Below the pieces are notes generated by a model. The model saw only the letters and a program-made list of their open reading frames with translations. It did not search any database and was not told the DNA's origin. A DNA stretch of 64,000 nucleotides from Devosia sp. Root436 (lineage in GTDB: Bacteria > Pseudomonadota > Alphaproteobacteria > Rhizobiales > Devosiaceae): positions 230,108-294,107 of the forward strand of contig NZ_LMEM01000013.1 in NCBI RefSeq assembly GCF_001426345.1, read 5' to 3'. The position numbers and the translations under genes were made by a program. The stretch's first letter is position 1; every line of letters begins with the position of its first letter. Positions 48,958 through 56,569 of this stretch are shown in pieces.

Positions 48958-49412
48958 CGGACGACGATAGCGCTGCGAACTTGCAGCGGTCTGGCAATGT
49001 GGTGAAGCCCTTCAATACCCGATCCAGTGCCGTGCACGGCGATAGTTCCATAGTCCAGTATTCGGCCTAGGATCGATTGATCGACTTGGACAGATTCTAC
49101 TTTGCCCATGTTCATTTCGCCGGTCTTGCGCCAGACTAGCCCGCGCTTTTGGATCACCCGTCGATTGGTGACGGCAATTTCTGTAGTGAATTGCTCCAGC
49201 CAGGAGCGGCCGATAGCGACCAGCCCGAGGCCGATCATTACCCACCCCGCCAGCCGAATGAAAAGAGCAAGGCCGTTGGCATCCACGTTTGCGAATAGAA
49301 GTACGATACCAACAACAAGGGCAACTAGCCCCCTGAGATAGGTGATCCAGTGCATCTTCCCGATGCTCAGCACTCGCTCTTCGGGCTGCAATATAAAATC
49401 GATGTAGCTCAA
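48954..49412 (-). CDS. Membrane PH-domain (bPH) protein
   Basis: This is a 152-residue protein from TTG 49412 with AGAGGGG upstream. It contains ILQPEERVLSIGKMHWITY, two membrane segments (LRGLVALVVGIVLLFAN and LAGWVMIGLGLVAIG) and then a bacterial PH-like domain (EIAVTNRRVIQKRGLVWRK, MNMGKVESVQVDQSILGRIL). YdbS/bPH2-type proteins are membrane-associated with unclear function. It forms an operon with the XRE gene and is divergent from a Myb-like gene. Confidence 0.82.
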   Translation of the reverse strand: MSYIDFILQPEERVLSIGKMHWITYLRGLVALVVGIVLLFANVDANGLALFIRLAGWVMIGLGLVAIGRSWLEQFTTEIAVTNRRVIQKRGLVWRKTGEMNMGKVESVQVDQSILGRILDYGTIAVHGTGSGIEGLHHIARPLQVRSAIVVR

Positions 49413-49514
49413 GGCGGGTCCCCTCTGCCCCTGTGAATCGCGAGCATAATCGCGAAACTTGCCTTGCCGCAATCGCTCGCCCGGTGTCCGATCACCTTCG
49501 CGGAGGAGCTGAAC

Positions 49515-50096
49515 ATGGAACTCTCATGGGTTGCACGAGGCGCGGCGAGCGCTGAGCGGGGGCGGCGGCTGGTGGAGCTGCGCGGCGTGACCCCCAACGG
49601 TTACCCCCTCTGGGAGGGCCGAGAGGTGGCGCCGCTCGTCGATCTGCATCCGGAGTACGGAGCCGTGTTCCCCGTGCTTCCCAGAAGAACGAAACCTGCG
49701 GTTTACAGCAAGGCGGCTAGGCTCGGCCTCACAAAGCCCCGCGCGCGATGGAGCGACAACGAAATCCTGCGGCTGCGCATTTATCGCAGCGGCACGCGTG
49801 AGGAGGTTTTGGCCGCCTTCCCCGGACGCACCTGGCGTGCAATCGGCTTGGCGGCGAACAAGCGTGGTCATCGGCGACCGAAGTCGTCAGCCAAGACCTC
49901 CGGCATTCCCATAGTCGATCAGATATACCAGCGGGCGCATTCGCTCGGAATGCCGCTGACCGAACTGGACGCGATTGTCCGCAGCCGAAACTACTTCGCC
50001 AAGCGCCGATGGCGGGGCAAGCAAAATCACGGTGTCCACCACCGAGCAGTGCTTGCCCTCGGAGGGCGATTGCGCGCCAGGTTTGAACCCCTATGA
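49515..50096 (+). CDS. Myb/SANT-like DNA-binding protein A
   Basis: This 193-residue basic protein contains a central SANT-like motif (ARWSDNEILRLRIYRSG, REEVLAAFPGRTWRAIGLAA, NKRGHRRPK) followed by a basic C-terminus. ATG 49515 has GGAGGAG upstream. It overlaps the next gene by 4 bases. It is a likely DNA-binding protein at the right prophage end. Confidence 0.68.
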   Translation: MELSWVARGAASAERGRRLVELRGVTPNGYPLWEGREVAPLVDLHPEYGAVFPVLPRRTKPAVYSKAARLGLTKPRARWSDNEILRLRIYRSGTREEVLAAFPGRTWRAIGLAANKRGHRRPKSSAKTSGIPIVDQIYQRAHSLGMPLTELDAIVRSRNYFAKRRWRGKQNHGVHHRAVLALGGRLRARFEPL

Positions 50097-50728
50097 GGCG
50101 CAATTATGAGCCATGGGAGGACGATCTCATTCGAGAGCGATATGGCAGCCAGGGCGTCTTTCGCGGCTTAATACAGCAGTTGCCGCATCGGACTGCCAAC
50201 TCAATACATATCCGGGCGGCACTGTTGGGTGTTCGGGCGCACTATCGGGAGTGGACGTCGGCCGAGGACAAGATTCTCCGACAATATTATCCAGATATGG
50301 CCAAAGCAGAAGCTCACCTCAAGGGTCGCACCAGGGAGGCTCTCTACATGCGTAGCCGAAAGCTTCGCTTGGGGCCCCCGGTGAGAAACTGGTCTGCCGC
50401 TGAGGACGATGCTCTTCGGAAGCTCACTCCCACCCATAGCGACGAGCAGATCGCCATAATGCTGGGAAGGACCGCCCGCGCGGTGCTGCGGCGTCGATTC
50501 CGCCTCGGCATACGAAAAACGGAGCCGACAGTGCGCGTTTTGCTGCCGATCTTGGCCGACGTCATTGCCGAAGCAAATGCCCGTGGTGTGAGACTGCGCT
50601 CACTCACTGGCGCGCTTGGGTGTGCATCAATTGTGCCAAGGGAGGATGCTCGGCGCGTCAGCCATAAGGCCATAGCCAAGGTGGTGGCCGTGTTCGGCGG
50701 GCATCTTTATGCTGAGTGGGATGATTGA
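50093..50728 (+). CDS. Myb/SANT-like DNA-binding protein B (three repeats)
   Basis: This is a 211-residue protein. Three Trp-and-acid repeats are visible: YEPWEDDLIRERYGSQGVF, REWTSAEDKILRQYYPDM and RNWSAAEDDALRKLTPTHSD, each followed by an arginine-rich recognition-helix-like segment. Start codon at 50093 overlaps the upstream stop (ATGA). It ends 93 bases before attR. Possible regulator or directionality factor. Confidence 0.7.
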   Translation: MRRNYEPWEDDLIRERYGSQGVFRGLIQQLPHRTANSIHIRAALLGVRAHYREWTSAEDKILRQYYPDMAKAEAHLKGRTREALYMRSRKLRLGPPVRNWSAAEDDALRKLTPTHSDEQIAIMLGRTARAVLRRRFRLGIRKTEPTVRVLLPILADVIAEANARGVRLRSLTGALGCASIVPREDARRVSHKAIAKVVAVFGGHLYAEWDD

Positions 50729-50821
50729 AACGCAAAGCCGCATTGACGATTGGCCGCCTCCTTCCATGACACATATATGGCACATGGACGGACGGAAGCC
50801 CGGAAATATAGGGCATGACGT

Positions 50822-50871
50822 CGGATTGAAAATCCGCGTGTCACTGGTTCGATTCCGGTCCCGGGCACCAC
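50822..50871 (+). repeat. attR core (50-bp direct repeat)
   Basis: This perfect copy of 3848-3897 contains the 3' half of tRNA-Phe without the 5' half, so it is a non-functional tRNA remnant. Host sequence resumes after 50871. Confidence 0.95.
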
Positions 50872-51034
50872 AAATTCTCCCTGTCATCAGCGGCGCCATT
50901 GCGGGTCGTTCCGGCCGCGACATGCCGTCACGTCGTTAACAATGCGCCACGATCGCGCCCGCAATCCAACCCATCTTCGGAACGCCGCTTTCATTTGCCC
51001 CGCGTAGCCTGCATCGGGATTTGAGGCGTCCACG

Positions 51035-52879
51035 ATGATTCCAGGCGATACCGGTCTGTTGTTGCGTCTCCAGACAGAAGTGCTGGAGGCGGTCGCCTGC
51101 GGCGAACCACTCGTGGCAGTGGCGGATTTGCTTTGCCGCCGCGCCGAGGAATTGGCGCCCGGCATCGTCTGCTCGATCCTGACTGTCGATAGCCAGGGCC
51201 TGCTGCATCCGCTGGCGGCGCCCAGCCTGCCGCTGGCCTATTCCAGCGCCATCGATGGCGTGCCGATGGGGCCGCAGGCCGGCTCCTGCGGCACGGCCGC
51301 GTTTCGCAACGAGCCCGTCATCGTCACCGACATCGGCCGGGACCCGCTGTGGGATGACTACCGGGCGCTCGCCGAACCGCTCGGCCTGCGTGCCTGCTGG
51401 TCCAGCCCCATCCGCGATCGTGACGGCCGGGTAGTGGCCACCTTTGCCTTCTATTATCGCACCCGCCGCGGCCCCAACGACATGGAGCGCCGCATCGTCC
51501 AGACCTGCTTGCATCTGTGCGCCATCGCCATCGACCACGAGCAGGTGCGCCAGCGCAATCATCGCCTGGCCTATTTCGACACGCTGACGGGCCTGCCCAA
51601 TCGCGGTCATTTCAATGAAATGCTGGGCCGCTCCATCGGCATGGACGAGCCATTCGGCCTGCTGCTGGCCGATATCGACCATCTCAAGCTGATCAACGAC
51701 ACGCTCGGCCATGTCTTCGGCGACATGCTGATCCGCACCGTTGCCGAGCGCATTGCCGATTGCCATCCCTCGCTCACCGCCTGCCGCCTGGGCGGCGACG
51801 AATTCGCCGTGCTGGTTGCCGATTGCCACGACGATGCCGCCCTCCAGGATGCCGCTACCCGCATGATCGCTGCAGTCCGCGGCCTGATCCAGGTCGGCGA
51901 CCAGACCATCGATCCGCATATCACTATCGGCGGCGCCCTGTTCGGACCCGACGGCACAGATGGCGCTTCGCTCAGCCAGAATGCCGATTTCGCCCTATAT
52001 CACGCCAAGGAAACCCGGCGCGGCGGCTATGTCCGCTTCGTGCCCGGCCTGCGCACCACCATGCTGGAGCGCGCCAATATGGTCCGCTCCGTCGACCAGG
52101 CCATGACCGAAAAGCGTATGGTCGCCCATTATCAGCCCATCGTCCGGCTCGATACCGCCGAGATCGTCGGGCTGGAGGCATTGGCGCGCATGCGCATGCT
52201 CGACGGCCGCATCGCCGCAGCCGGCGAGTTTCACGCCGCCATGGCCGACCCGCGCATCGCCTGGCAATTAACTGGCCAGATGCTGACCCAGATTGCATCA
52301 GATATACGCCACTGGCTCGATCTCGGCATCGCCTTCCAGCATGTCGGCGTCAATGTCACTACGGGCGACTTCCAGCGCGGCGACCTCGAAACCCGCATCG
52401 TCGAGACCTTCGAGCGCGCCGGGGTGCCACTCGAGCATATCGTCCTCGAAGTCAATGAATCGGTCTATGTCGGCGGCAATGACCAGATGGTGCCGCGCGC
52501 CGTCAGCGCCCTGCGCCAGCGCGGGCTTCTTGTGGCGCTCGACGATTTCGGCACCGGCTTTGCCTCGCTCACCCACCTGCTGAGCTTCCCGGTCGATATC
52601 ATCAAGATCGACCGCTCCTTCGTTTCCCGCCTCGGCAGCGATGGCGCCAGCGACGTGGTGGTCGGCTCCATCATCGACATTGCCCGCAAGCTCGACATGA
52701 AGCTGGTGGCCGAAGGCATCGAGACACCGCAGCAGGCGCGTATTCTCGCCGAACTCGGCTGCACCATGGGGCAGGGCTATCTCTATGCGCGCCCAGGCTC
52801 GGTGGAGGATACGACCCACCTGCTCGATCTCTTCGCCCAGAAGCGCGATGCCGATACGGATGAACGCCGCACGGCCTGA
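51035..52879 (+). CDS. GAF-GGDEF-EAL cyclic-di-GMP protein
   Basis: This is a 614-residue cytoplasmic protein. Residues ~10-160 form a GAF domain (LRACWSSPIRDRDGRVVATF), then a GGDEF domain with intact LGGDEFAVL (residues ~170-335), then an EAL domain with LEALARM, EVNESV, LDDFGTGF, IKIDRSFV and AEGIET. Both catalytic motifs look intact, so it may make and break cyclic di-GMP, sensing a ligand through GAF. It is the first host gene after attR. Confidence 0.93.
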   Translation: MIPGDTGLLLRLQTEVLEAVACGEPLVAVADLLCRRAEELAPGIVCSILTVDSQGLLHPLAAPSLPLAYSSAIDGVPMGPQAGSCGTAAFRNEPVIVTDIGRDPLWDDYRALAEPLGLRACWSSPIRDRDGRVVATFAFYYRTRRGPNDMERRIVQTCLHLCAIAIDHEQVRQRNHRLAYFDTLTGLPNRGHFNEMLGRSIGMDEPFGLLLADIDHLKLINDTLGHVFGDMLIRTVAERIADCHPSLTACRLGGDEFAVLVADCHDDAALQDAATRMIAAVRGLIQVGDQTIDPHITIGGALFGPDGTDGASLSQNADFALYHAKETRRGGYVRFVPGLRTTMLERANMVRSVDQAMTEKRMVAHYQPIVRLDTAEIVGLEALARMRMLDGRIAAAGEFHAAMADPRIAWQLTGQMLTQIASDIRHWLDLGIAFQHVGVNVTTGDFQRGDLETRIVETFERAGVPLEHIVLEVNESVYVGGNDQMVPRAVSALRQRGLLVALDDFGTGFASLTHLLSFPVDIIKIDRSFVSRLGSDGASDVVVGSIIDIARKLDMKLVAEGIETPQQARILAELGCTMGQGYLYARPGSVEDTTHLLDLFAQKRDADTDERRTA

Positions 52880-53045
52880 GCCGGCGTTGCAATTGTCGGC
52901 CCGCTGGCGCAATCTGCCCGACAAGTATCCGACTGGACCAAAGTCGCATGGCGCCCGCGCCACGTGACAGGACGGTGACAGGGACGCCGCCTATTCTCCC
53001 CGTCACGAACGCAATGACGTTCTGGATATTCACATGGGAGGACTT

Positions 53046-53984
53046 ATGAACAAGCTGCTCTTGGCTGCGCTCGTCTCTGGCGCAATGGCTGTTCCCGCTT
53101 TCGCTGCCGACTACACCATCATGGCCCCTGCCGCCCCTGGCGGCGGCTGGGACCAGACCGCCCGCTCCATTCAGGAGGCTCTCACCGCCGAAGGCATTTC
53201 GGGTAATGTGCAGGTCACCAACGTACCCGGTGCCGGCGGCACTATCGGCCTGGCCCAGTTCGCCACGCAGGAATCCGGCAATGCCAATGCCCTGATCGTC
53301 GGCGGCTATGTGATGGTCGGCGCCATTCTCACCAATGCTTCGCCGGTCACTCTGGACAATATCACGCCGATCGCCCGCCTGATCGGTGAATCCGACGTCA
53401 TCGTGGTGCCGGCAAACTCCGAGCTGCAGAGCATGGATGACCTGGTCGCCAAGCTCAAGGCCGATCCGGGTTCGGTGTCCTGGGCCGGCGGCTCGGCCGG
53501 CGGCGTCGATCACATCATTGCTGGCCTTGTTGCCAAGGCCGTTGGCGTCGATCCCACCAAGGTCAACTACATCGCCTATTCGGGCGGTGGCGAGGCGCTT
53601 GCCGCCGTGCTGGGCGGCCAGGTGACCGTGGGCATTTCCGGCTATGGCGAATTTGAATCGCAGATCGCCGCCGGTGAATTGCGCGCGCTGGCCATGTCCG
53701 GTGAAAACCAGATGGATGGCATTCCCACCCTCTCCGAAACCGGTGTGGACGTGACTGTCGAAAACTGGCGCATGATTGCCGCTGCTCCTGATATCACCGA
53801 CGAGCAGAAGGCCGCCATCACCGCCGACATCAAGAAGATGGCGGAATCGGCAACCTGGAAGTCGATCCTCGAGACCAAGGGTTGGGTGGATATGTATCTC
53901 GATGGCGATGCCTTCGACACCCAGCTCGCCGCCGACATCGAATCGACCACCACGGTTCTCAAAGATATCGGCCTCGTCCAATGA
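53046..53984 (+). CDS. tctC: Tripartite tricarboxylate transporter substrate-binding protein (TctC)
   Basis: This is a 312-residue periplasmic protein with a signal peptide (KLLLAALVSGAMAVPAFA). It has the TctC/Bug features: TIMAPAAPGGGWDQTARSI, VTNVPGAGGTIGLAQFA, DPGSVSWAGGSAGGVDHIIA and YSGGGEALAAVLGGQVTVG. It delivers a carboxylate to the TctAB permease. ATG 53046; the next gene overlaps by 4 bases. Confidence 0.94.
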   Translation: MNKLLLAALVSGAMAVPAFAADYTIMAPAAPGGGWDQTARSIQEALTAEGISGNVQVTNVPGAGGTIGLAQFATQESGNANALIVGGYVMVGAILTNASPVTLDNITPIARLIGESDVIVVPANSELQSMDDLVAKLKADPGSVSWAGGSAGGVDHIIAGLVAKAVGVDPTKVNYIAYSGGGEALAAVLGGQVTVGISGYGEFESQIAAGELRALAMSGENQMDGIPTLSETGVDVTVENWRMIAAAPDITDEQKAAITADIKKMAESATWKSILETKGWVDMYLDGDAFDTQLAADIESTTTVLKDIGLVQ

Positions 53985-54463
53985 CGACTGGGTCCAACCC
54001 GCAACGCCGCCCCGATGGGGCGGCGTTTGTCATTGCCCTTATCCTGGCGGGCATTGCCGTGGTCATTTTCTGGCAGACCAGCATCATGCGCCTGCCTGCA
54101 CATCAGGCGCGCGTCGGGCCCCAGGTCTTCCCCTATGCCATTGCCGGCGGCCTGCTGCTTCTGGCCATTGGCACCGCGGTCTCGGCATGGCGCGGCAGCT
54201 TTCCTGCGCGGCCCAGGGAGAACTACGGTCCGGCCCTGTGGATCGTGGGCGGATTGCTGGGCCAGATCCTGCTGGTTTCGAGCCTCGGCTTTTCCCTGGC
54301 ATCGGGCGTTCTGGTCGCCTGCACCGCCAAGGCGTTCGGCAGGGGACCGATGTGGTTCACCTTCCTGTGCGGCGCCGTTTTCGCTTTCATCGTATGGTTC
54401 ATTTTTGCCCGCGGTTTGCAGCTTTCCCTGCCTGCCGGGCCGCTTGAGCGCCTGATTCCCTGA
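53981..54463 (+). CDS. tctB: Tripartite tricarboxylate transporter TctB subunit
   Basis: This is a 160-residue membrane protein with four hydrophobic segments (AFVIALILAGIAVVIFW, VFPYAIAGGLLLLAIGTAV, LWIVGGLLGQILLVSS and FTFLCGAVFAFIVWFIF) and the family motif GPQVFPYA. It is the small permease subunit. ATG 53981 overlaps tctC (ATGA). Confidence 0.92.
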   Translation: MTTGSNPQRRPDGAAFVIALILAGIAVVIFWQTSIMRLPAHQARVGPQVFPYAIAGGLLLLAIGTAVSAWRGSFPARPRENYGPALWIVGGLLGQILLVSSLGFSLASGVLVACTAKAFGRGPMWFTFLCGAVFAFIVWFIFARGLQLSLPAGPLERLIP

Positions 54464-54478
54464 TCGGGAAGGACGACC

Positions 54479-56026
54479 ATGGACACTTTCGGACTTCTGG
54501 CGGCCGGCTTTGCCGCTGCCCTGCAATGGCAGAACCTCATCTACGCCTTCATCGGCGTGACCCTGGGTACGGCCGTGGGCGTTCTCCCAGGCATCGGCCC
54601 GGCCCTGACGGTGGCCCTGTTGCTGCCCGTTACCTATCGCCTCGATCCCGCCGGCTCGCTCATCATGTTCGCCGGCATCTATTACGGCGGCATGTATGGC
54701 GGCTCCACCACCTCCATCCTGCTCAATACGCCCGGTGAATCCGCCTCCATCGTCACCGCGCTCGAGGGCAACAAGATGGCGCGCAAGGGCCGGGGCGGTC
54801 CGGCTCTGGCCACCGCTGCCATCGGCTCCTTCGTGGCCGGGCTGATCGCCACGCTGGCCATGGCCTTCGTTGCGCCCTGGCTGGTCAGGATCGCCATTTC
54901 CTTTGGCCCGGCCGATTATTTTGCGCTGATGGTGCTGGCCTTTGTCACCGTCTCGGCGGCCTTTGGCGATAGCGCGCTGCGCGGCGTCACGGCCCTCTTC
55001 ATCGGGCTCGGGCTGGGCGTCATCGGCATCGACCTGCAAACCGGGCAGGCGCGCCTGGCCTTCGGCATACCGGACCTGCTCGATGGTATCGAGGTGACGA
55101 CCCTGGCCGTGGCCCTGTTCGCCATCGGCGAGACCCTCGTCGTCGCTGCCGCCCGAGGCGGTCTCGACGATGACATCGTGGCCGTCAAAGGCTCGATCTG
55201 GATGACGATGGAGGATTGGAAGCGCTCCTGGCCAGCCTGGCTGCGCGGCACCCTCATCGGCTTCCCCATCGGCGCCATGCCTGCCGGTGGTGCCGAGATC
55301 GGCACGTTCTTTTCCTACGCGGCCGAGCGTCGTCTGACCAAGCACCCGGAAGAATTCGGCCATGGCGCCATCGAAGGGGTGGCCGGTCCCGAGGCAGCCA
55401 ACAATGCCTCTGCCGCCGGCACGCTGATGCCGTTGCTCACGCTGGGGCTGCCCACCACGGCCACCGCGGCCATCATGCTGGCTGGCTTCCAGCAATTCGG
55501 CCTGCAGCCGGGGCCCTTGCTGTTCACCAACAATGCCCAACTGGTCTGGGCGCTTATCGCCAGCCTGCTGGTTGCCAATTTCATGCTGCTGGTGCTCAAC
55601 CTGCCGCTGATCGGTGTCTGGGTGCGGCTGCTCACCGTGCCCAAGCCCTGGCTCTATGCCGGCATCCTGCTCTTTGCCACGCTGGGAACGCTTGGTGCCA
55701 ATGGTGCCATGTCCGGCAATCTGTTCGGCCTGCGCTTCTCATTCGAGCTGATGATGCTGCTGGGCTTCGGCATCCTGGGCTATGTACTGCGCCGCTTCGG
55801 ATATCCCATCGCCCCTGTTGTCATCGGGCTCATCCTGGGCCCGCTGTCAGAGCAGCAACTGCGCCGGGCCTTGGCCATCAGCCAGGGCGATCCGATGGTG
55901 CTGGTGCATTCACCCCTGGCCATCAGCCTCTACGTCATCGCTGCGGCGGCGGTGCTGGTTCCGCTCTGGTTCCGCCTGCGCGGCAAGGGCCAGGTCTTCA
56001 GCCAACTCGCGGCCGACGAGGATTGA
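54479..56026 (+). CDS. tctA: Tripartite tricarboxylate transporter permease TctA
   Basis: This is a 515-residue multi-spanning permease with TctA family motifs [60 protein letters not shown] and [20 protein letters not shown]. With TctC and TctB it forms a secondary carboxylate transporter; the substrate is unknown. Followed by a strong terminator. Confidence 0.95.
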   Translation: MDTFGLLAAGFAAALQWQNLIYAFIGVTLGTAVGVLPGIGPALTVALLLPVTYRLDPAGSLIMFAGIYYGGMYGGSTTSILLNTPGESASIVTALEGNKMARKGRGGPALATAAIGSFVAGLIATLAMAFVAPWLVRIAISFGPADYFALMVLAFVTVSAAFGDSALRGVTALFIGLGLGVIGIDLQTGQARLAFGIPDLLDGIEVTTLAVALFAIGETLVVAAARGGLDDDIVAVKGSIWMTMEDWKRSWPAWLRGTLIGFPIGAMPAGGAEIGTFFSYAAERRLTKHPEEFGHGAIEGVAGPEAANNASAAGTLMPLLTLGLPTTATAAIMLAGFQQFGLQPGPLLFTNNAQLVWALIASLLVANFMLLVLNLPLIGVWVRLLTVPKPWLYAGILLFATLGTLGANGAMSGNLFGLRFSFELMMLLGFGILGYVLRRFGYPIAPVVIGLILGPLSEQQLRRALAISQGDPMVLVHSPLAISLYVIAAAAVLVPLWFRLRGKGQVFSQLAADED

Positions 56027-56054
56027 GAGCTACTTTCCTGTGGACGCAGAAGCA

Positions 56055-56091
56055 AAAGCCCGGATGCCTTGTTCAGGCATCCGGGCTTTCT
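56055..56091 (+). terminator. Intrinsic terminator of tctCBA
   Basis: AAAGCCCGGATGCC and GGCATCCGGGCTTT form a 14-bp stem with a 7-base loop, followed by TC. The A/T ends of the stem provide a U-tract on both strands. Confidence 0.85.
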
Positions 56092-56156
56092 CACATTCAA
56101 CCGACTGCTCGGCGCAGGTCACACACAGGGAGGCAAGCGCCCCGCGCCAGGGAGAC

Positions 56157-56327
56157 TTAGAGCTTGCCGATCGAACGGAAAGCGCCGGGGTCGATGCCGA
56201 GGGTCCTCAGATGCTTGGCCTTGGGCGCCCGCCCGGCCTCAACCGCGTTCGAGACGGCAGCAGCGCTGCCGAACACGTCGACGAAAGTGCCAAGGGTCGC
56301 AAAGAAATTCTTGCGCGGGGTGCTCAT
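56157..56327 (-). CDS. Small conserved-looking protein
   Basis: This is a 56-residue protein. ATG 56327 has GGAGGA eight bases upstream. It contains KNFFATLGTFVDVFGSAAAV, SNAVEAGRAPKAKHLRTLG and IDPGAF, like short Hyphomicrobiales proteins of the DUF1127 neighbourhood. Function unknown. It stands alone between two terminal regions. Confidence 0.65.
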   Translation of the reverse strand: MSTPRKNFFATLGTFVDVFGSAAAVSNAVEAGRAPKAKHLRTLGIDPGAFRSIGKL

Positions 56328-56569
56328 TTGCCAATTCCTCCAAAGACCGGGCCGAATTGCCGGGTCGCTTTCATGAGTGAACAGATGGGCCCGTCCGGCC
56401 CTTTTCGCTAGGCCACAATGGTCAAGCCAGCCATGCGTTTCATGCAACTAACGCGGTGCAGTCGATGAGAAGGCGTGGATTCGCGCTGAAATGCTAAGAC
56501 AAAGGTCTCATTCATGCGTGGGGCGCATGGCTGACATGGCCTCACCACCTCTCCTAAAGAGAGTGGTGC

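Larger units (their letters stand above)
3848..50871. mobile_element. Complete siphovirus-type prophage in tRNA-Phe
   Basis: The element is bounded by a perfect 50-bp direct repeat and contains a tyrosine integrase near the tRNA end, regulators, an early operon, and packaging, head, tail, fibre and lysis genes in colinear order with no obvious disrupted essential gene. The excised length would be 46,974 bp. Head genes are HK97-fold type (protease, capsid with N-terminal scaffold region, portal, gp10-like). The tail tip resembles gene-transfer-agent and lambda-like tails. Accessory genes cluster at both ends. No obvious helicase or primase is seen, so replication may rely on host proteins plus uncharacterised early genes. 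Confidence 0.95.

Noticed and set aside
42007..50728. Reading dnaE2 and the following genes as host chromosome
   Set aside because: The only matching att repeat is at 50822, beyond these genes, so they lie inside the integrated element.
50822..50871. Second tRNA-Phe gene
   Set aside because: Only the 3' half is present; there is no acceptor 5' arm or D-arm, so it is the attR remnant.
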